DNA of 54,220 nucleotides from Erysipelotrichaceae bacterium. Lineage in GTDB: Bacteria; Bacillota_I; Bacilli_A; Erysipelotrichales; Erysipelotrichaceae. A program made the position numbers and the translations under genes. The notes under the pieces are model-generated. The model was not told where the DNA came from, ran no database searches, and saw only the letters and a list, made by a program, of their open reading frames with translations. Location of the stretch: positions 1-54,220 of the forward strand of contig JAFRZA010000029.1 in assembly GCA_017442805.1 (NCBI GenBank). The letters are read 5' to 3'. Below, one piece after another: positions 15,113 through 26,600 of this stretch (position 1 is its first letter; the number at the start of each line of letters is the position of its first letter).

Positions 15113-16043
15113 CTTTCCCAAGTCCTTTCAGGATCTCCGCGGTTGCCATCAGTACCGTATTTCTCTCCGCCTCAGCGCTGCGGGCAGCGATGTGCGGGGT
15201 AAGGAAGAAGTTATCCAGCGTCAGAAGCTTTTCGCCGGCTTTCGGCGGTTCGCTGCTGAAGACGTCAAACCAGGCGCTGCTGATCATCCCGTTTCTCAGG
15301 GCGAAATAGAGATCGTCCTCGTTGACGATGCCGCCCCGGGCGGTGTTGATCAGTACCGCGGTCTTCTTCATCAGTTTCATTTCTCCAAGCGAGATCAGTC
15401 CGGCGGTCTCCTCGTTAAGAGGAACATGCACGGTCACAAAGTCGCTTTTCGCCAGCAGGTCATCCAGTTTTGCGATCCTGATGTTGTATTCTTCTGCGGT
15501 CTCTGCGCTGATGGGGAAAACGTCGCAGGCCAATACCTTCATACCTAAGCCGTTGCACATCCTGGCGACTTCCCTGCCGATGGCGCCGAAGCCGACGATG
15601 CCGACCGTCTTATCCCTGAATTCGATGATGCTGTTCTTGTTCCAGCTGCCTTGCCGGGTCTCATTGACGTTATTGACCAGGCCGCGGGAAGATGCCAGCA
15701 TGAAGGTTACGGCGGTCTCGGCTACCGAACGGGAATTGGAACCCGGGCAGCGGCCGGCATAGATGCCGTTTTCCTTCATGTAATTCAGATCGAAGTTGTC
15801 CATGCCGACGCCGAACTTGACGACGGCCCTCACCTTGGGGCAGCTTTCAAAGAAGTCCTTGTCGATCCTTTCGACTCCGGCGATCACGCCGTCAGCGTTC
15901 TGACATAACCGCAGGAATTCTTCCCGGCCGTAGGACTTGCCGGTGTCGTTGAAAACGACCTCATAGCCCAGGCTTCTGAGATGTTCGATCTGATCCTTTC
16001 CCTGATTGGCAAACCCTCTGGGGGTTATTACTATCTTCTCCAC
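15105..16043 (-). CDS. D-isomer-specific 2-hydroxyacid dehydrogenase (phosphoglycerate dehydrogenase-like)
   Basis: 312 aa. The NAD-binding Rossmann motif is VGIVGFGAIGREVA near residue 150. Catalytic Arg is in INTARGG, the catalytic-region acid is in FSSEPP, and the catalytic His is in TPHIAARS. No C-terminal ACT domain is present, so it is a short form, more often catabolic or broad-specificity than a regulated SerA. The start is GTG 16043 with AGAGG eight bases upstream. It lies between the aldolase pair and the DapA-type gene, consistent with oxidising or reducing a sugar-acid intermediate. Confidence 0.9.
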   Translation of the reverse strand: MEKIVITPRGFANQGKDQIEHLRSLGYEVVFNDTGKSYGREEFLRLCQNADGVIAGVERIDKDFFESCPKVRAVVKFGVGMDNFDLNYMKENGIYAGRCPGSNSRSVAETAVTFMLASSRGLVNNVNETRQGSWNKNSIIEFRDKTVGIVGFGAIGREVARMCNGLGMKVLACDVFPISAETAEEYNIRIAKLDDLLAKSDFVTVHVPLNEETAGLISLGEMKLMKKTAVLINTARGGIVNEDDLYFALRNGMISSAWFDVFSSEPPKAGEKLLTLDNFFLTPHIAARSAEAERNTVLMATAEILKGLGKDD

Positions 16044-16066
16044 CGTCTTTACCTCTTGGTTATTTA

Positions 16067-16729
16067 TTATCCGGTATATTCCTGAGCGATGGCGACCAGC
16101 CGCTTCGCTCTTTCCGTCAGTTCCACCCAGTTGCCCTGCTTTCTCAGGTTCTTATCGACCAGATACGAGCTCACTCCGGCAGCCGCGAAGCCCAGCTCCA
16201 GATACTGCCGGAAAGTCTCTTCGTTGATGCCCACGGTCGCCAGATAGCGGACGTGGTTTAAAGGAGCCATGATGTCTCTGCAGTACTTGAAACCCAGGGT
16301 GCCGGCCGGAAACAGCTTGATGAAGTCAGCGCCGGCCTTGTCAGCCTGAACGATTTCCGTCGGAGTCATGCAGCCGGGGACGGCCATCATGTCCAGCCTA
16401 AGCGTTTCTCTGACGACTTCCTCGTCAAAGCTCGGGGAGACAATGAACTGCGCTCCGCATTCTTTGGCGTTTCTGACCTGCTCAACGGTCAGAACGGTTC
16501 CGGTTCCCAGCGTCAGGCTGTCACCGAAGCGTTCCTTCAGCATCTTCATGTTCCTTGATGTTGTTTCCAGGGTGTCGGGATCCTTCTGGTTGTAGGTAAT
16601 TTCGAAGATCCTGATGCCGCCTGCCTGCATCGCCTCGGCGAGCTTCAGCAGTTCCTCATCATAGATTCCCCGGGTGACCAGAAGGAGTTTTTCCTTTTCC
16701 AGCTGGCGGATGACTTCTTCTCTTGACAT
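16067..16729 (-). CDS. KHG/KDPG aldolase family protein (first paralogue)
   Basis: 220 aa, the 2-keto-3-deoxy-6-phosphogluconate/4-hydroxy-2-oxoglutarate aldolase fold. Visible landmarks are IFEITYNQKD (catalytic Glu region), LGTGTVL and the Schiff-base Lys in DFIKLFPAG. GAGGAAACC precedes ATG 16729. It follows the second paralogue (16741-17361) with an 11-bp gap. It cleaves a 2-keto-3-deoxy acid phosphate or 4-hydroxy-2-ketoacid to pyruvate and an aldehyde; which one is not evident. Confidence 0.88.
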   Translation of the reverse strand: MSREEVIRQLEKEKLLLVTRGIYDEELLKLAEAMQAGGIRIFEITYNQKDPDTLETTSRNMKMLKERFGDSLTLGTGTVLTVEQVRNAKECGAQFIVSPSFDEEVVRETLRLDMMAVPGCMTPTEIVQADKAGADFIKLFPAGTLGFKYCRDIMAPLNHVRYLATVGINEETFRQYLELGFAAAGVSSYLVDKNLRKQGNWVELTERAKRLVAIAQEYTG

Positions 16730-16740
16730 GGTGGTTTCCT

Positions 16741-17361
16741 CTATTTATTTACTTCCGCCATCAGCTTGGCGGCGTTGGCAGCGATATCCTCCCTGCTGCC
16801 CTTGGTCAGCAAGCCGCCGACCGCCAGGCAGTCAGCGCCGTCATCCAGCCACTTACGGACGTTGTCCAGGGTAATGCCGCCGGAGATCATCAGAGGCATG
16901 AAGGGCAGCGGCGTCTTGACGATCTTCACCAGATCCGGCCCGTAGAAATTGGAGATCGGGAAGCACTTGATGAAGGAAGCGCCGTATTCCAGAGCTTCCA
17001 CCATTTCCGAGTAGGAAGTGCAGCCCGGAGCGTAGGGGATCTGATAACGGTTGCACATCAGGGCAACCTCCTTGCTGAAGGTGGGGGCGATGATGAACTT
17101 CGCTCCGGCCAGTATCGCATTGCGGGCAGTCGGACCGTCCAGTACCGTTCCGGCTCCTATCAGCATTCTTCCCTTATATTTCTGATTCAGCTGTCTGATG
17201 TATTCATCGGCGTTTTCGCTGGTATAGCTGATCTCCATGACGTCAACGCCGCCGGCCAGGCAGCCTTCGCAGATCTCGATTCCTCTTTCCAGGGAATCGA
17301 TACGGACGACGGCCATGACTCTGGTCTTGGCAATGTGACTTACGATCTCGTTTTTCTGCAT
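16741..17361 (-). CDS. KHG/KDPG aldolase family protein (second paralogue)
   Basis: 206 aa, same family as its downstream neighbour but clearly diverged. Landmarks are DVMEISYTSENADE, IGAGTVLDGPTARNA and the Schiff-base Lys in SFIKCFPIS. It is the first gene of its transcription unit, with CGGAGG upstream of ATG 17361. The leader of about 140 bases contains the CTTCAGC-type hairpin (17392-17415) and a TATAAT (17506-17501). Two tandem aldolases suggest two related substrates, or one gene using a different aldehyde partner. Confidence 0.88.
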   Translation of the reverse strand: MQKNEIVSHIAKTRVMAVVRIDSLERGIEICEGCLAGGVDVMEISYTSENADEYIRQLNQKYKGRMLIGAGTVLDGPTARNAILAGAKFIIAPTFSKEVALMCNRYQIPYAPGCTSYSEMVEALEYGASFIKCFPISNFYGPDLVKIVKTPLPFMPLMISGGITLDNVRKWLDDGADCLAVGGLLTKGSREDIAANAAKLMAEVNK

Positions 17362-17391
17362 AAGAAATTATCCTCCGTGTTTTATTCAGTT

Positions 17392-17415
17392 CCTTCAGCG
17401 CTTTGCGGCTGAAGG
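17392..17415 (-). promoter_or_regulatory. Leader hairpin before the aldolase unit
   Basis: CCTTCAGC (17392-17399) pairs with GCTGAAGG (17408-17415) around an 8-base loop, about 15 bp upstream of the CGGAGG of the first aldolase. It shares its arms with the hairpin at 14101-14119. A small hairpin GCGCC/GGCGC (17476-17488) lies further up the leader, and a -10 box TATAAT is at 17506-17501 without a good -35. Confidence 0.5.
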
Positions 17416-17607
17416 ATAGGTTTCCTTTGTTTGATCATGTCAGAATACGGTTGGCATTATTGAGTTTTCCTGTTTGCGCCATCGGCGCCTTCTTACTTAT
17501 ATTATATGCCCTCTGAAGCTGACAGAAAAGGATTATTGGAAATATTTTTCTGTTTTTTCTCTTAAACATGGAATTAAATATCACAGTCTGGAAACGCCGG
17601 CAGGCAC

Positions 17608-17634
17608 GAAAAAGGCTTACCCATCGGTAAGCCT
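17608..17634 (-). terminator. Terminator of the giant surface protein gene
   Basis: On the minus strand AGGCTTACC-GATG-GGTAAGCCT (9-bp perfect stem) is followed by TTTTCG. It lies 38 bp after the stop codon at 17672. Confidence 0.85.
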
Positions 17635-17671
17635 CGTTTCTTCAATGTGCCCTTGCGGGTTTCTGAAGCTC

Positions 17672-20600
17672 TTACTGAACTTCTTCTCTCTTTCTTGACA
17701 GCATCATGTACAGGATCATCGCGATCATCGCGTAGACGGTGCAGAAGCCGTACAGCTTCAGGCTGCCGTATTCGCCGGTCGGCGGTGTGCCGTGGTCGTT
17801 GACGAACTGTACGATCAGTCCTTCTTCATCCAGGTCTTCCAGAGTCGTCGTGAAGGTCTTTGACTTTCTGGTCTTGCCGGTGAAGTTGTCCTTGTTGGTG
17901 GTGTCATAGGTCTCGGCGCCTTCCTCGGTTACGGTGACGTTGAACTCAGCTCCCTTGGCCAGACCGTTGATGGTGATGCTTTCACCGTCATACAGGTAGA
18001 CGGTCACCTCGGCTCTGCCGGTTTCATCAGCCGCAAACGCGCTCGGGTTGCCATTGCCTTCCACATTCGCGCTGGCCTTGGACAGGTCAACGGTGTAGAC
18101 GGCTTCCGGCTTGCCGTTGATCACGATCGTGAAGGTGAAGTACTTCTCTTCCACGGTCTCGTCATAGTTTTCGACCTTCTTGGACAGTACCATCTTATAC
18201 TTGCCGTCGTCGGTCATGCTGACCAGCTCAACGGTGTCGTCATCGATGCTTATCGTACCGTCCATGTTGACGGTGAAGTAAACATCGTCAGCCGGGAAGT
18301 AAGCGTCATCATCCGGTGTAGCTGCTTCGTGCAGGTAATAGTTGCCCGGAGTCAGCTGCAGGACGGTCGGTTCGGTTCCGGAGGTGAATTCCGCAACTAC
18401 CTCGCCGTCTTCGCTTAACACCTGTAAGACGGCGCCGGCTAACGGCTTGCCCTTGTCATCGACCTTCAGGAAAGGTACTTCGTAGTGTTTCAGCACGTCG
18501 GTCATCTTAACGGACACGACATCCTCGCCATCGACGGTGACATCGCTGTTCATCTCAACGGTGAAGTAGACGTCTTCAGCCAGTTCGTAGCCTACCGGAG
18601 CTTCCGCTTCGTGCAGGACGTAATCGCCCGGGTTAAGAGTCACGTAGACCGGTTCGGTTCCGGAGGTGATGGTCATCAGCGGTTCGTCTTCGCCGAAGAC
18701 ATAGATCTCCAGCACGGCACCCGGTACCGGGTTGCCTTCTTCGTCGACCTTGATGACCGGAACGGTGTAGTCCTTCAGGATATCAACCATTTCGACCTGT
18801 TCAATGACGGTGTTGCCCTTGGTTATCGTGCCGTCCAGGCCGACGGTAAAGTCGATGTCCTCGGCGGTCTTGTAGCCCTCAGGTGCCTGTTCTTCATGCA
18901 GGGTGTAATCGCCCGGCTTCAGTTCAAACACCTTCGGCTCAGCGGTGGTTGTCCATTCATAGAGGACTTCATCGCCCTGCTTGATCTGTAACAGTGCGCC
19001 TTCAACGGGCTGTCCGTCCTTGTCGACCTTCAGGAAGGGGATCTCGTAAGTCTTCATGACGTCGGTCATCGTTACCTGAATAAGAGTATCGTCATTAGCG
19101 GTGGTAAAGGCTACCGGATCAGCAACCTCATATCCTTCCGGTGCTCTTAATTCAACCAGCACATATCTGGTGCCCGGTAACAGGATGCCGGTAACGTCTT
19201 CAGCAGAAGCCTTGGAAATGTAACTGTAGACCGGATCACCGGTGTATTCCGTTCCGCTTTCGCTGGTTGCCAGGTAAACGGCCATGGTCGCTCCTTCGAG
19301 CGGGTTGCCGTCTTCGTCAACCTTCAGGATCTGAACGTTGGTTGGCGGGTTGACGACTTCGATGAAGCTGACCTTGCCGCCTTCGACGGTAATGCTGCCT
19401 TCCTCATCAATGGTGAAGGCCACGTCATCAGCTGCGATGTAGCCGTCCGGTGCGCTCACTTCATGCAGGGTGTAGGTACCGGCGGCCAGTTCATACTGGA
19501 CCATGCCGTCAGACGGGCTGGTGAATTCATACAGCACGGTGCCGTTTTCGTCCAGGATCTGGAACTCGGCTCCCGGCAGGAAGTCACCCTTGTCGTCAAA
19601 CTTGGCAAAGGAGATCTTGTAGAGCTGGGTGGTATTGGTGAAGGTTACGGTGACATCCTCACCCTCATCAACGGACTCGGTCCTGATGGCCAGTTCACTG
19701 TTGGTTGTGGTATTGCTGCCGGAGGGGCTGACGATCAGGTCAAGTCCGGCACTGTCGGTAACCTCATAGGAGGCCTTGTAGCCGCTGGCGGCTTCGGTGA
19801 TGGTGTACTTGGTTCCAATCGGCAGATTGTCAAAGACAACGCTGTCGCCATCGCCCAGTTCAAGGTCAATCACCAGGTTTCCGGTGCCGTTGGAAGTATA
19901 GGTCTCACCGTTGAAGGTGTATTCCGTATTGGGCTTCAGACCTTCCAGAACGATCTGGAAGCTGAACTTCTCATCGGTCTGTCTGCCGACGACCTTCTTG
20001 ACCAGCGTGAACTTGCCGAAGATCTCGTCGACCGGCTTGTTGGTGAAGGATACCGCAATGGTCTCATCAGTGACGATGACGCCGCTGACATTGACATCGA
20101 GGTTTTCCAGATGCTCATATCCGTCGCGTTCCACCTCGGTCACGGTGTATTCGGTGCCGGTCGGGATGCCCGGAATGGTTACCGTCTCGCCGGCCTTGAC
20201 GTTGATAGTGGCAACGCCGTCCGTGAAGGCGTAGTCGCCGAAGACCTGCGTGCCTTCAATCAAATCGCCGGTTAAGGTAACGGTGAAGGTGAAGGTGTCT
20301 TCGCACTGCTCGTCATCCTGAACGACCTTGGTGATGGACAGTGAGCCGACCTGCTTGTGGTTGGTAACATAGATTTTGATCAGGTTAGTGTCCTCAATCG
20401 TTCCTTCGGCGTTCTCATAGCTGGCCGCAAACAGCGGATCACCAATTTCCACGACACTGTAGGCCGATCCAAGCGGCAGGCCTTCAGCTGATACGGATTC
20501 GTTGGCCTTGATGGTCACGGTGGCCGTTCCGCCGCTGAACTCCATATCACCATAGGTGCCGTCTTCAATTCCGGCGACTGTTACGGTGAAGGTGAATTCT

Positions 20601-23600
20601 TTTCCCAGATCTTCGTCGGTGTAGTCGCCTTCCAGCTGCTTGTAGATGATCAGCTTGCCGTCTTCGCTGTTGTCCTTGTGGTTGACGATGGTGACGTTGG
20701 CGTCCTGCATGCCCTGCAGGTACTCCAGAATGATGGCGTTCAGTTCATCTTCCAGCCACCAGTAACCCGTACATTCGGATTCCCAGATGTAGTATTCAGC
20801 GTCTTCATCAAAGATGTGGAACCGGTAAGTCCAGGTGCCGTCGCCGTTATCGATCCAGCAGTCATAGGCATTGTCCGGATCATCACCGTCATACATGGTG
20901 CTGTTGGTGGTGGACTCGAAGATGTAGACATCCACACTGTCGCGGTCTCTGTCGTTTCTGCCGGCTTCCTTTGCGGAAACTGACGATTCAACAGTGTCCG
21001 GCGTTTCAACGGTAATGCCGTTGAGACCGTTGCCGTTAGTGGGAGCAACATATTCCTTATATGTCAGCAGACCGCCGACTTGCCAATGGGCGACCGTCTT
21101 GTCATAGACTTCTACCTGAGCATAGGTCGTTCCGGCTCCGCCAACAAGCTGACTGTCCCGCCAGAACATATTTTCATGTTCAGTGACCCGACTGGTATTC
21201 CAGCGGTCACTGACGTAAATTGTCTTAAGCTTGTACATGTCTTCAAACATTCCATACATGTTCTCTACCTTTGAAGTGTTAAAACTGCTCAGGTCAAGTT
21301 CCGTCAGATTACTCGTTTGGTTAAACATGTATCGCATGCTTGTAACTTTGGACGTATCAAATCCGGTAAGATTCAGCTCACTGATCGACAAACCGCTGAA
21401 CATGCTTCCCATTTCCTGAGCATTTGAAGTGTTGAAGTGCGATACATTCAAGGACAGAAGTGATTTGCATGATTGGAACATACAGCCAAAGTTAGTGACC
21501 TTTGAAGTATTAAAACTGCTGATGTTAAGAGTTTCCAGGGCGTAGTCCATCTGGAACAGGAACTGCATTTGAGTGACATTTGAAGTGTTAAAACTGCTGA
21601 GATCAAGAGACTTCAGTTTTCTGTTGCCACAGAACATCGTCCGCATGTTTTCGTTCTGCTGTCCGCCCCAGTTGCCGATGATTATGCTCTCGACGTTATC
21701 TAAGGAGAAGAACATGTATGCGGTGGTCTTTACCACCGGGAAATTGAAGCTGCTCACATCCAGTGTGGTAAGCGAATCGCAGTCGTGGAACATGTTTTCC
21801 GTTGTTGTGACCTTGCGGGTGTCAAAACTGGTGACGTCAATGTCAGTCATGCTCTTGCAGTTTTCAAACATCTCAACCATCTTGGTGACATTGAAGGTGT
21901 TGAAATTGCTGAGATCGAGGCTTGCCAGACTTGTGCAGTCATCAAACATGTGTGACATGTCGGTGACCTTTCTGGTGTCAAAGCTGCTGACATCAACGCT
22001 TACCAGCGCGGTACAGCCCCAGAACATGCCCATCATGTTCGTGGTCTTGGAGGTCTTGAAATCGCTCAGGTCAAGGGCTTCCAGATCCGCTGCCTGATAG
22101 AACATGTAGGAACTGTCGGGTGCCAGATAGACGATTTCCGCGTCGCTCCACCAATAGACGGTGTCTCCTTCCTTCCAGGCGTAGATGCTGCAGGTGGTGG
22201 TGTCATCGTCGATTTTCACTGAACCGGAAATGGCCTGAATCTGTTCCAGGGTCTTGCCGGTGTCATCGTGCACGAAAGCGGTCGCCTCGGTGAGCATGCC
22301 GTTATAGAACGGCAATAACTCCTCGGCCCATTTATTCCGGTCAATGGTGGCTATGGGAAGGTCTTCAACCGGGTCTTCGGTCGAGATGTGAATGACCGGA
22401 ATCGGCCGGTTGTCCTCATCGCCGTTGTCATCCCAGACCTTGGTAATGGTCAGCACGCCCTCATAGAGACGCTTGTTGGTCAGGGCATAGTAGCCTACGT
22501 AATCGCTCTGCTGTCCCTCAGGAACATAGGGAGCGTAGTCTTCCAGACCTTCGATCGTACCGTCTTCGTGAATGACGATGACGTGTCTGGTCTCATCGAG
22601 TTCGTAGTGTTCCGGAGGAGTGATTTCCTGCAGAATGTAGGTGCCGGCCTCCAGATGGGTGAACTCCACGGTTCCGAACTCGTCAGAAGTTGCCGTCAGG
22701 TCGACCTGCGTCTGCACACCCTCGTCGAAGGGACCGGTCAGTGAGAAGACCGCGCCTTCCAGGGTCCGGCTCGGATTGACTTCATCGAGTTTCTTGAAGG
22801 TCAGCTTATGGTAGGGCTCATCGTAGATGGTGAACACGCCGCTGGAGCTGTCCGCTCCGGAAATGCTGGCACGGCCAGTCTCGTCGATGGTCACGTACCA
22901 GACTTCATCGGAAACCTGCCAGTCATCAGGAGCGCTGATTTCCTTCAGGGTATAGTTAGTGCCCATTTCGATGTTATGGAATTCCACCACGCCGTTACGG
23001 GAAGTGGCGGTAAGTTCAATGTTGTTGCCGTAGGCGGATTCGCCTTCGATCTTGAAGACGACGCCGTCAATCATCGGTTCGGTGCTGTAGAAGTCGGTGA
23101 CGCCTCTCTTGTAGAACAGCAGATCGCCGTGAACACGCGGATCATCTTCAATCAGGTAATAGATCTCATCAACTCTGACACCGTCGACCCAGGTCACGCC
23201 GTTTTCGTCGATTTCAACATGCCAGGTGTGGGTGTTGATCTGATAGTCATCAACGGAGATGATCTCCTGCAGGATGTAGCTTCCTCTTTCCAGATCCTTG
23301 AAGTTTATGATGCCGTCGGAGTTGGTGTCGACCTTGATGCTGACTTCCGTTCCGTAGAAGGATTCACCCTGCAGATAGAAGGTGCAGCCCTGAATCGGCG
23401 TTTCGTGGTCGGAGCTGTCCAGTTTCCTGATCTTCAGATCGCCGACCATGCGGTAGCTGATGATTGTGAAGTCCTGGTTGATGATCTCCGGATCAAAGGC
23501 TTCGCCGCCGTCGCTGACATAGGCCTTATGCAGGTAGACGTTGTTGTAGGCATTGGGGGTGACCAGCGTGCTGTCGATGGTCGCCGGTGCATGCATGTAG

Positions 23601-26600
23601 ACCGTGCAGGAGATCGACTGGCCCTTGTCCAGAATGAAGTCACCCAGATCGATCGCAAAGGCGGTTACGCGGGAAAGATCATCACCATAGCCTTCAGCGG
23701 CAACCCAGAAGCTGGAATGAACGTCGCTGACGTCATCGATGCTGACACCGGTGGGATCCTGCTCGGAATAGTAAATGGTCGGGTTAGCGCCTTCATTTAC
23801 CATGGTGCTGGTGTCGATGTAAAGCAGCGTGCCTCTCCAGTCGGAAGTCGCGCCTTCCTTGGTCTTGTAGGCTTCCAGGAAGTCATAGATGACCAACTGG
23901 GTCAGCCTGGTTTCCGAGTCGGTCGCGAATCTGATCTTGTAGGAGTAATCGCTGTCGGAGTTGACGGTGGTCTCGTAGCTGTAATCGTCGTCCTTTTCCG
24001 ACTTGACCTTCTTGTAGAGGCCCAGCGAGCCGGTGGTCAGAATGGTGAGGTCCTGCTTGCACTCGGTGTAGAGGAACTTGTCGGCATTGGTGTCGGGATC
24101 CAGGTCGTTCATCAGATCGCTGTAGGTGACCTCGCCGCCGTCATCGGGACGGCCGTCACCGATGTTTTCGTTGCCGGTCTCATAGGCTACGGTGTTGATG
24201 ACCGTGTTGTCATCCTTGAGCACGTCGGTAACGTCGTCCCAGCTGAACAAGCTGGTGTAGTAGAACATGTACTTGTCGCCCGGAACGTTGAATCTTACGA
24301 TCAGCAGCGTCCGGCCGGTGTTGTTGTAGTTGGTAACCGTTTCGACTTCGAAGGAGCCTTCGTTGATCTGCTCACCGTCAACATAGGCTTCCACGGAGCC
24401 GTCCTTGTAGCTGGCCGCTACCGGCAGCAGGTCGTAGAAGACGCCGCTGTTCTGAGTGACCGGCTTACGGCGATTGTCGATGTCCATGAAGTCTTCATAG
24501 GCAATGATGCGCCATTCAACGCTGAAGAGGCGGTTGATCTTGTCGTTGCTGTAGGAGGTCAGGTTCTTTTCCAGATGACCGTCTCTGACGATGCCGACGG
24601 CATAGTCGAGGCCGTATCTGTCAAAGGTGATCAGTTCCTGCGGCTCGTCAAGGTATTCGTAGTAATAGTAATTCGGGTTGGAGGCGGTCGGAGCCTTTAC
24701 CTTCCTGATGTGATCATAGACAGCGGAAGAAGCGTCGTTGCGGACGACGATCTTGCGGGTACCTTCGTCATAGGCCTTCTCCACAAACTGGGTGACCAGT
24801 GATGAACGCTTCAGCTTGATGGAAGGATAGGCGCCAAGACGGGTGTAGTAGAAGGCGTTGGTGTTGGTCAGCTTATAGCCGGTGACATTGGTGCCTTCCT
24901 TGAAGTAAATCGTGCTGCCGACAAATACGTCAATCAGATCTGCGGCGCTGGAAGAGAATTCCGAAAGCAGCGGCTTCCAGGTGCCGATGGGAATGTACTC
25001 ACCGGAGTTGTTTAGTTCGGCATAGACGACTACGACGACGGAGTCCTTGTCACCGTCAAAGTCCTTTTCCTTATACAGGCCGTGTTCTGCGTCGTATTCG
25101 GCGTCGATGATGCGGAAGTCCAGTTTCAGGCTCTCCAGTTCATAGTCTTCAGCGCTCATGACCTGCAGGTCAGTGCTGGATTCTTCAGCTATGGTTCCAA
25201 CCGAGAACTTGTTGTCGGTCAGTTCCCAGTCAACCGGGATCATGCCGTAGGCTTCCGGCATGTTGGCGTCAGCGCCGTCGATCTTGCCGTCGCCATTGGC
25301 GTCGCCCAGGGTCCAGGGATAGGGATAGCCATGAACATAAGTATAGAATTTCAGGTCGCCCATCGACTCTTCACCGCCCTGATCCAGCGGATCATGGAGC
25401 AGACCGAGAGCGAAGCTGCGGATGTCGTCAGAGTCTTCCTGGCGGATGCCGCGGTAGTCCAGGCCCCATTTCCACATGTAGAAGGAACCGGTCGGGTGTT
25501 CGAAAACCGGCTGCTCATAGGCAAAGGTCTTGGTGGATGTCTTGACCGTATCGCCGTCAACCTGGTCGACCGGATCGACCGTGGCAGTGATCTTGTTGGT
25601 CAGGGAGTAGCCCGGCGTCGTCAGCTCATCGTCATGAGCTTCGATGATGGCGTCGTAGGTGCTTCTCTTGTATCTGGTCAGAACGTAGTCATAACGGCCG
25701 TACTCATAGGATTCCGTGCAGTTATATTCGGTGTTCTGGGATGTGAATTCCTGGGAACCGGAGTTGGCCAGGCAGTAGCCGACCACTTCGGCATCGGTTT
25801 CGTTGAAGTTATCGACCAGCGTGAAGTCGTACATCTGGGTCGGGTTGGTAATGAAGCTTCTGATTTCCCAGACGATGTAGTAGTAATCGTAGGCATCAGC
25901 CGGCTCTTCGCCCCAGGAGGACTGCCAGGTCGTGTAGCGTTCCGGAAGTCTCTTTTCGGTCTTGTCAAGAACCGCAGAAGTGTTGATGTAAACAGGGGTT
26001 GGATCACTCTCAGCGCTGTCGCTGACATCACCCAGGGAGGCGTTGATGGTTGCCTTGAAGGGCTCGGAGGCACCCTTGGCGTTTATGTGTTCGGATTCGG
26101 GCATGCCATAGTCGGGGTAGTAGAAGGTCCGCTTGGTAGTCGTGTAGCCGACATCGATGTAGCCGGCATGGCCCAGCGGGACGGTAACGCAGTTGGTAAT
26201 GATGATTTTATCGCCCTCTTCATGGTAGGTGAAAAGAACGGAATCAGGGAGATTCGTTTCGCTTTCATGCGGCACTGACAGATCATAGGTGTCAGCCGGC
26301 TGGCCGTCCTTATCCCGCAATATGCTCTTGGGTACGGTGATGATGACGGTTTCCGGTTCAAAATCGTAGGTGCCGGAAAGGCTGAAGTTGAGCCGGAAGG
26401 AGAACGTGTGTCCGGCACTGCTGGTGTCAGCGGTCCAGACATAGTCGTTTCCGTTCCAGCGTCCGCCGGACTGCGGTTCGGCGACGAAACTGTTGATTTC
26501 AACAATGATGTTATCGGCCTTTACGGTCTTTACGCTGTCCAGAAAACTCAGGCTCAGACAGCCCAGTGACAGTAAAACGGCCATGATTAGTTTTGTGATT

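Noticed and set aside
21140..22120. Regularly spaced repeats suggesting a CRISPR array
   Set aside because: The period is about 69 bp with no unique spacers, and the repeats translate in frame as BspA-type leucine-rich units.
22808..24802. Long plus-strand open frame (664 codons) opposite the surface protein gene
   Set aside because: It is antisense to a clear coding sequence, has no ribosome site and gives low-complexity Val/Asp/Gly-rich protein. It arises from codon bias of the opposite strand. The same applies to 25082-26278, 27003-28244 and 44425-45996.
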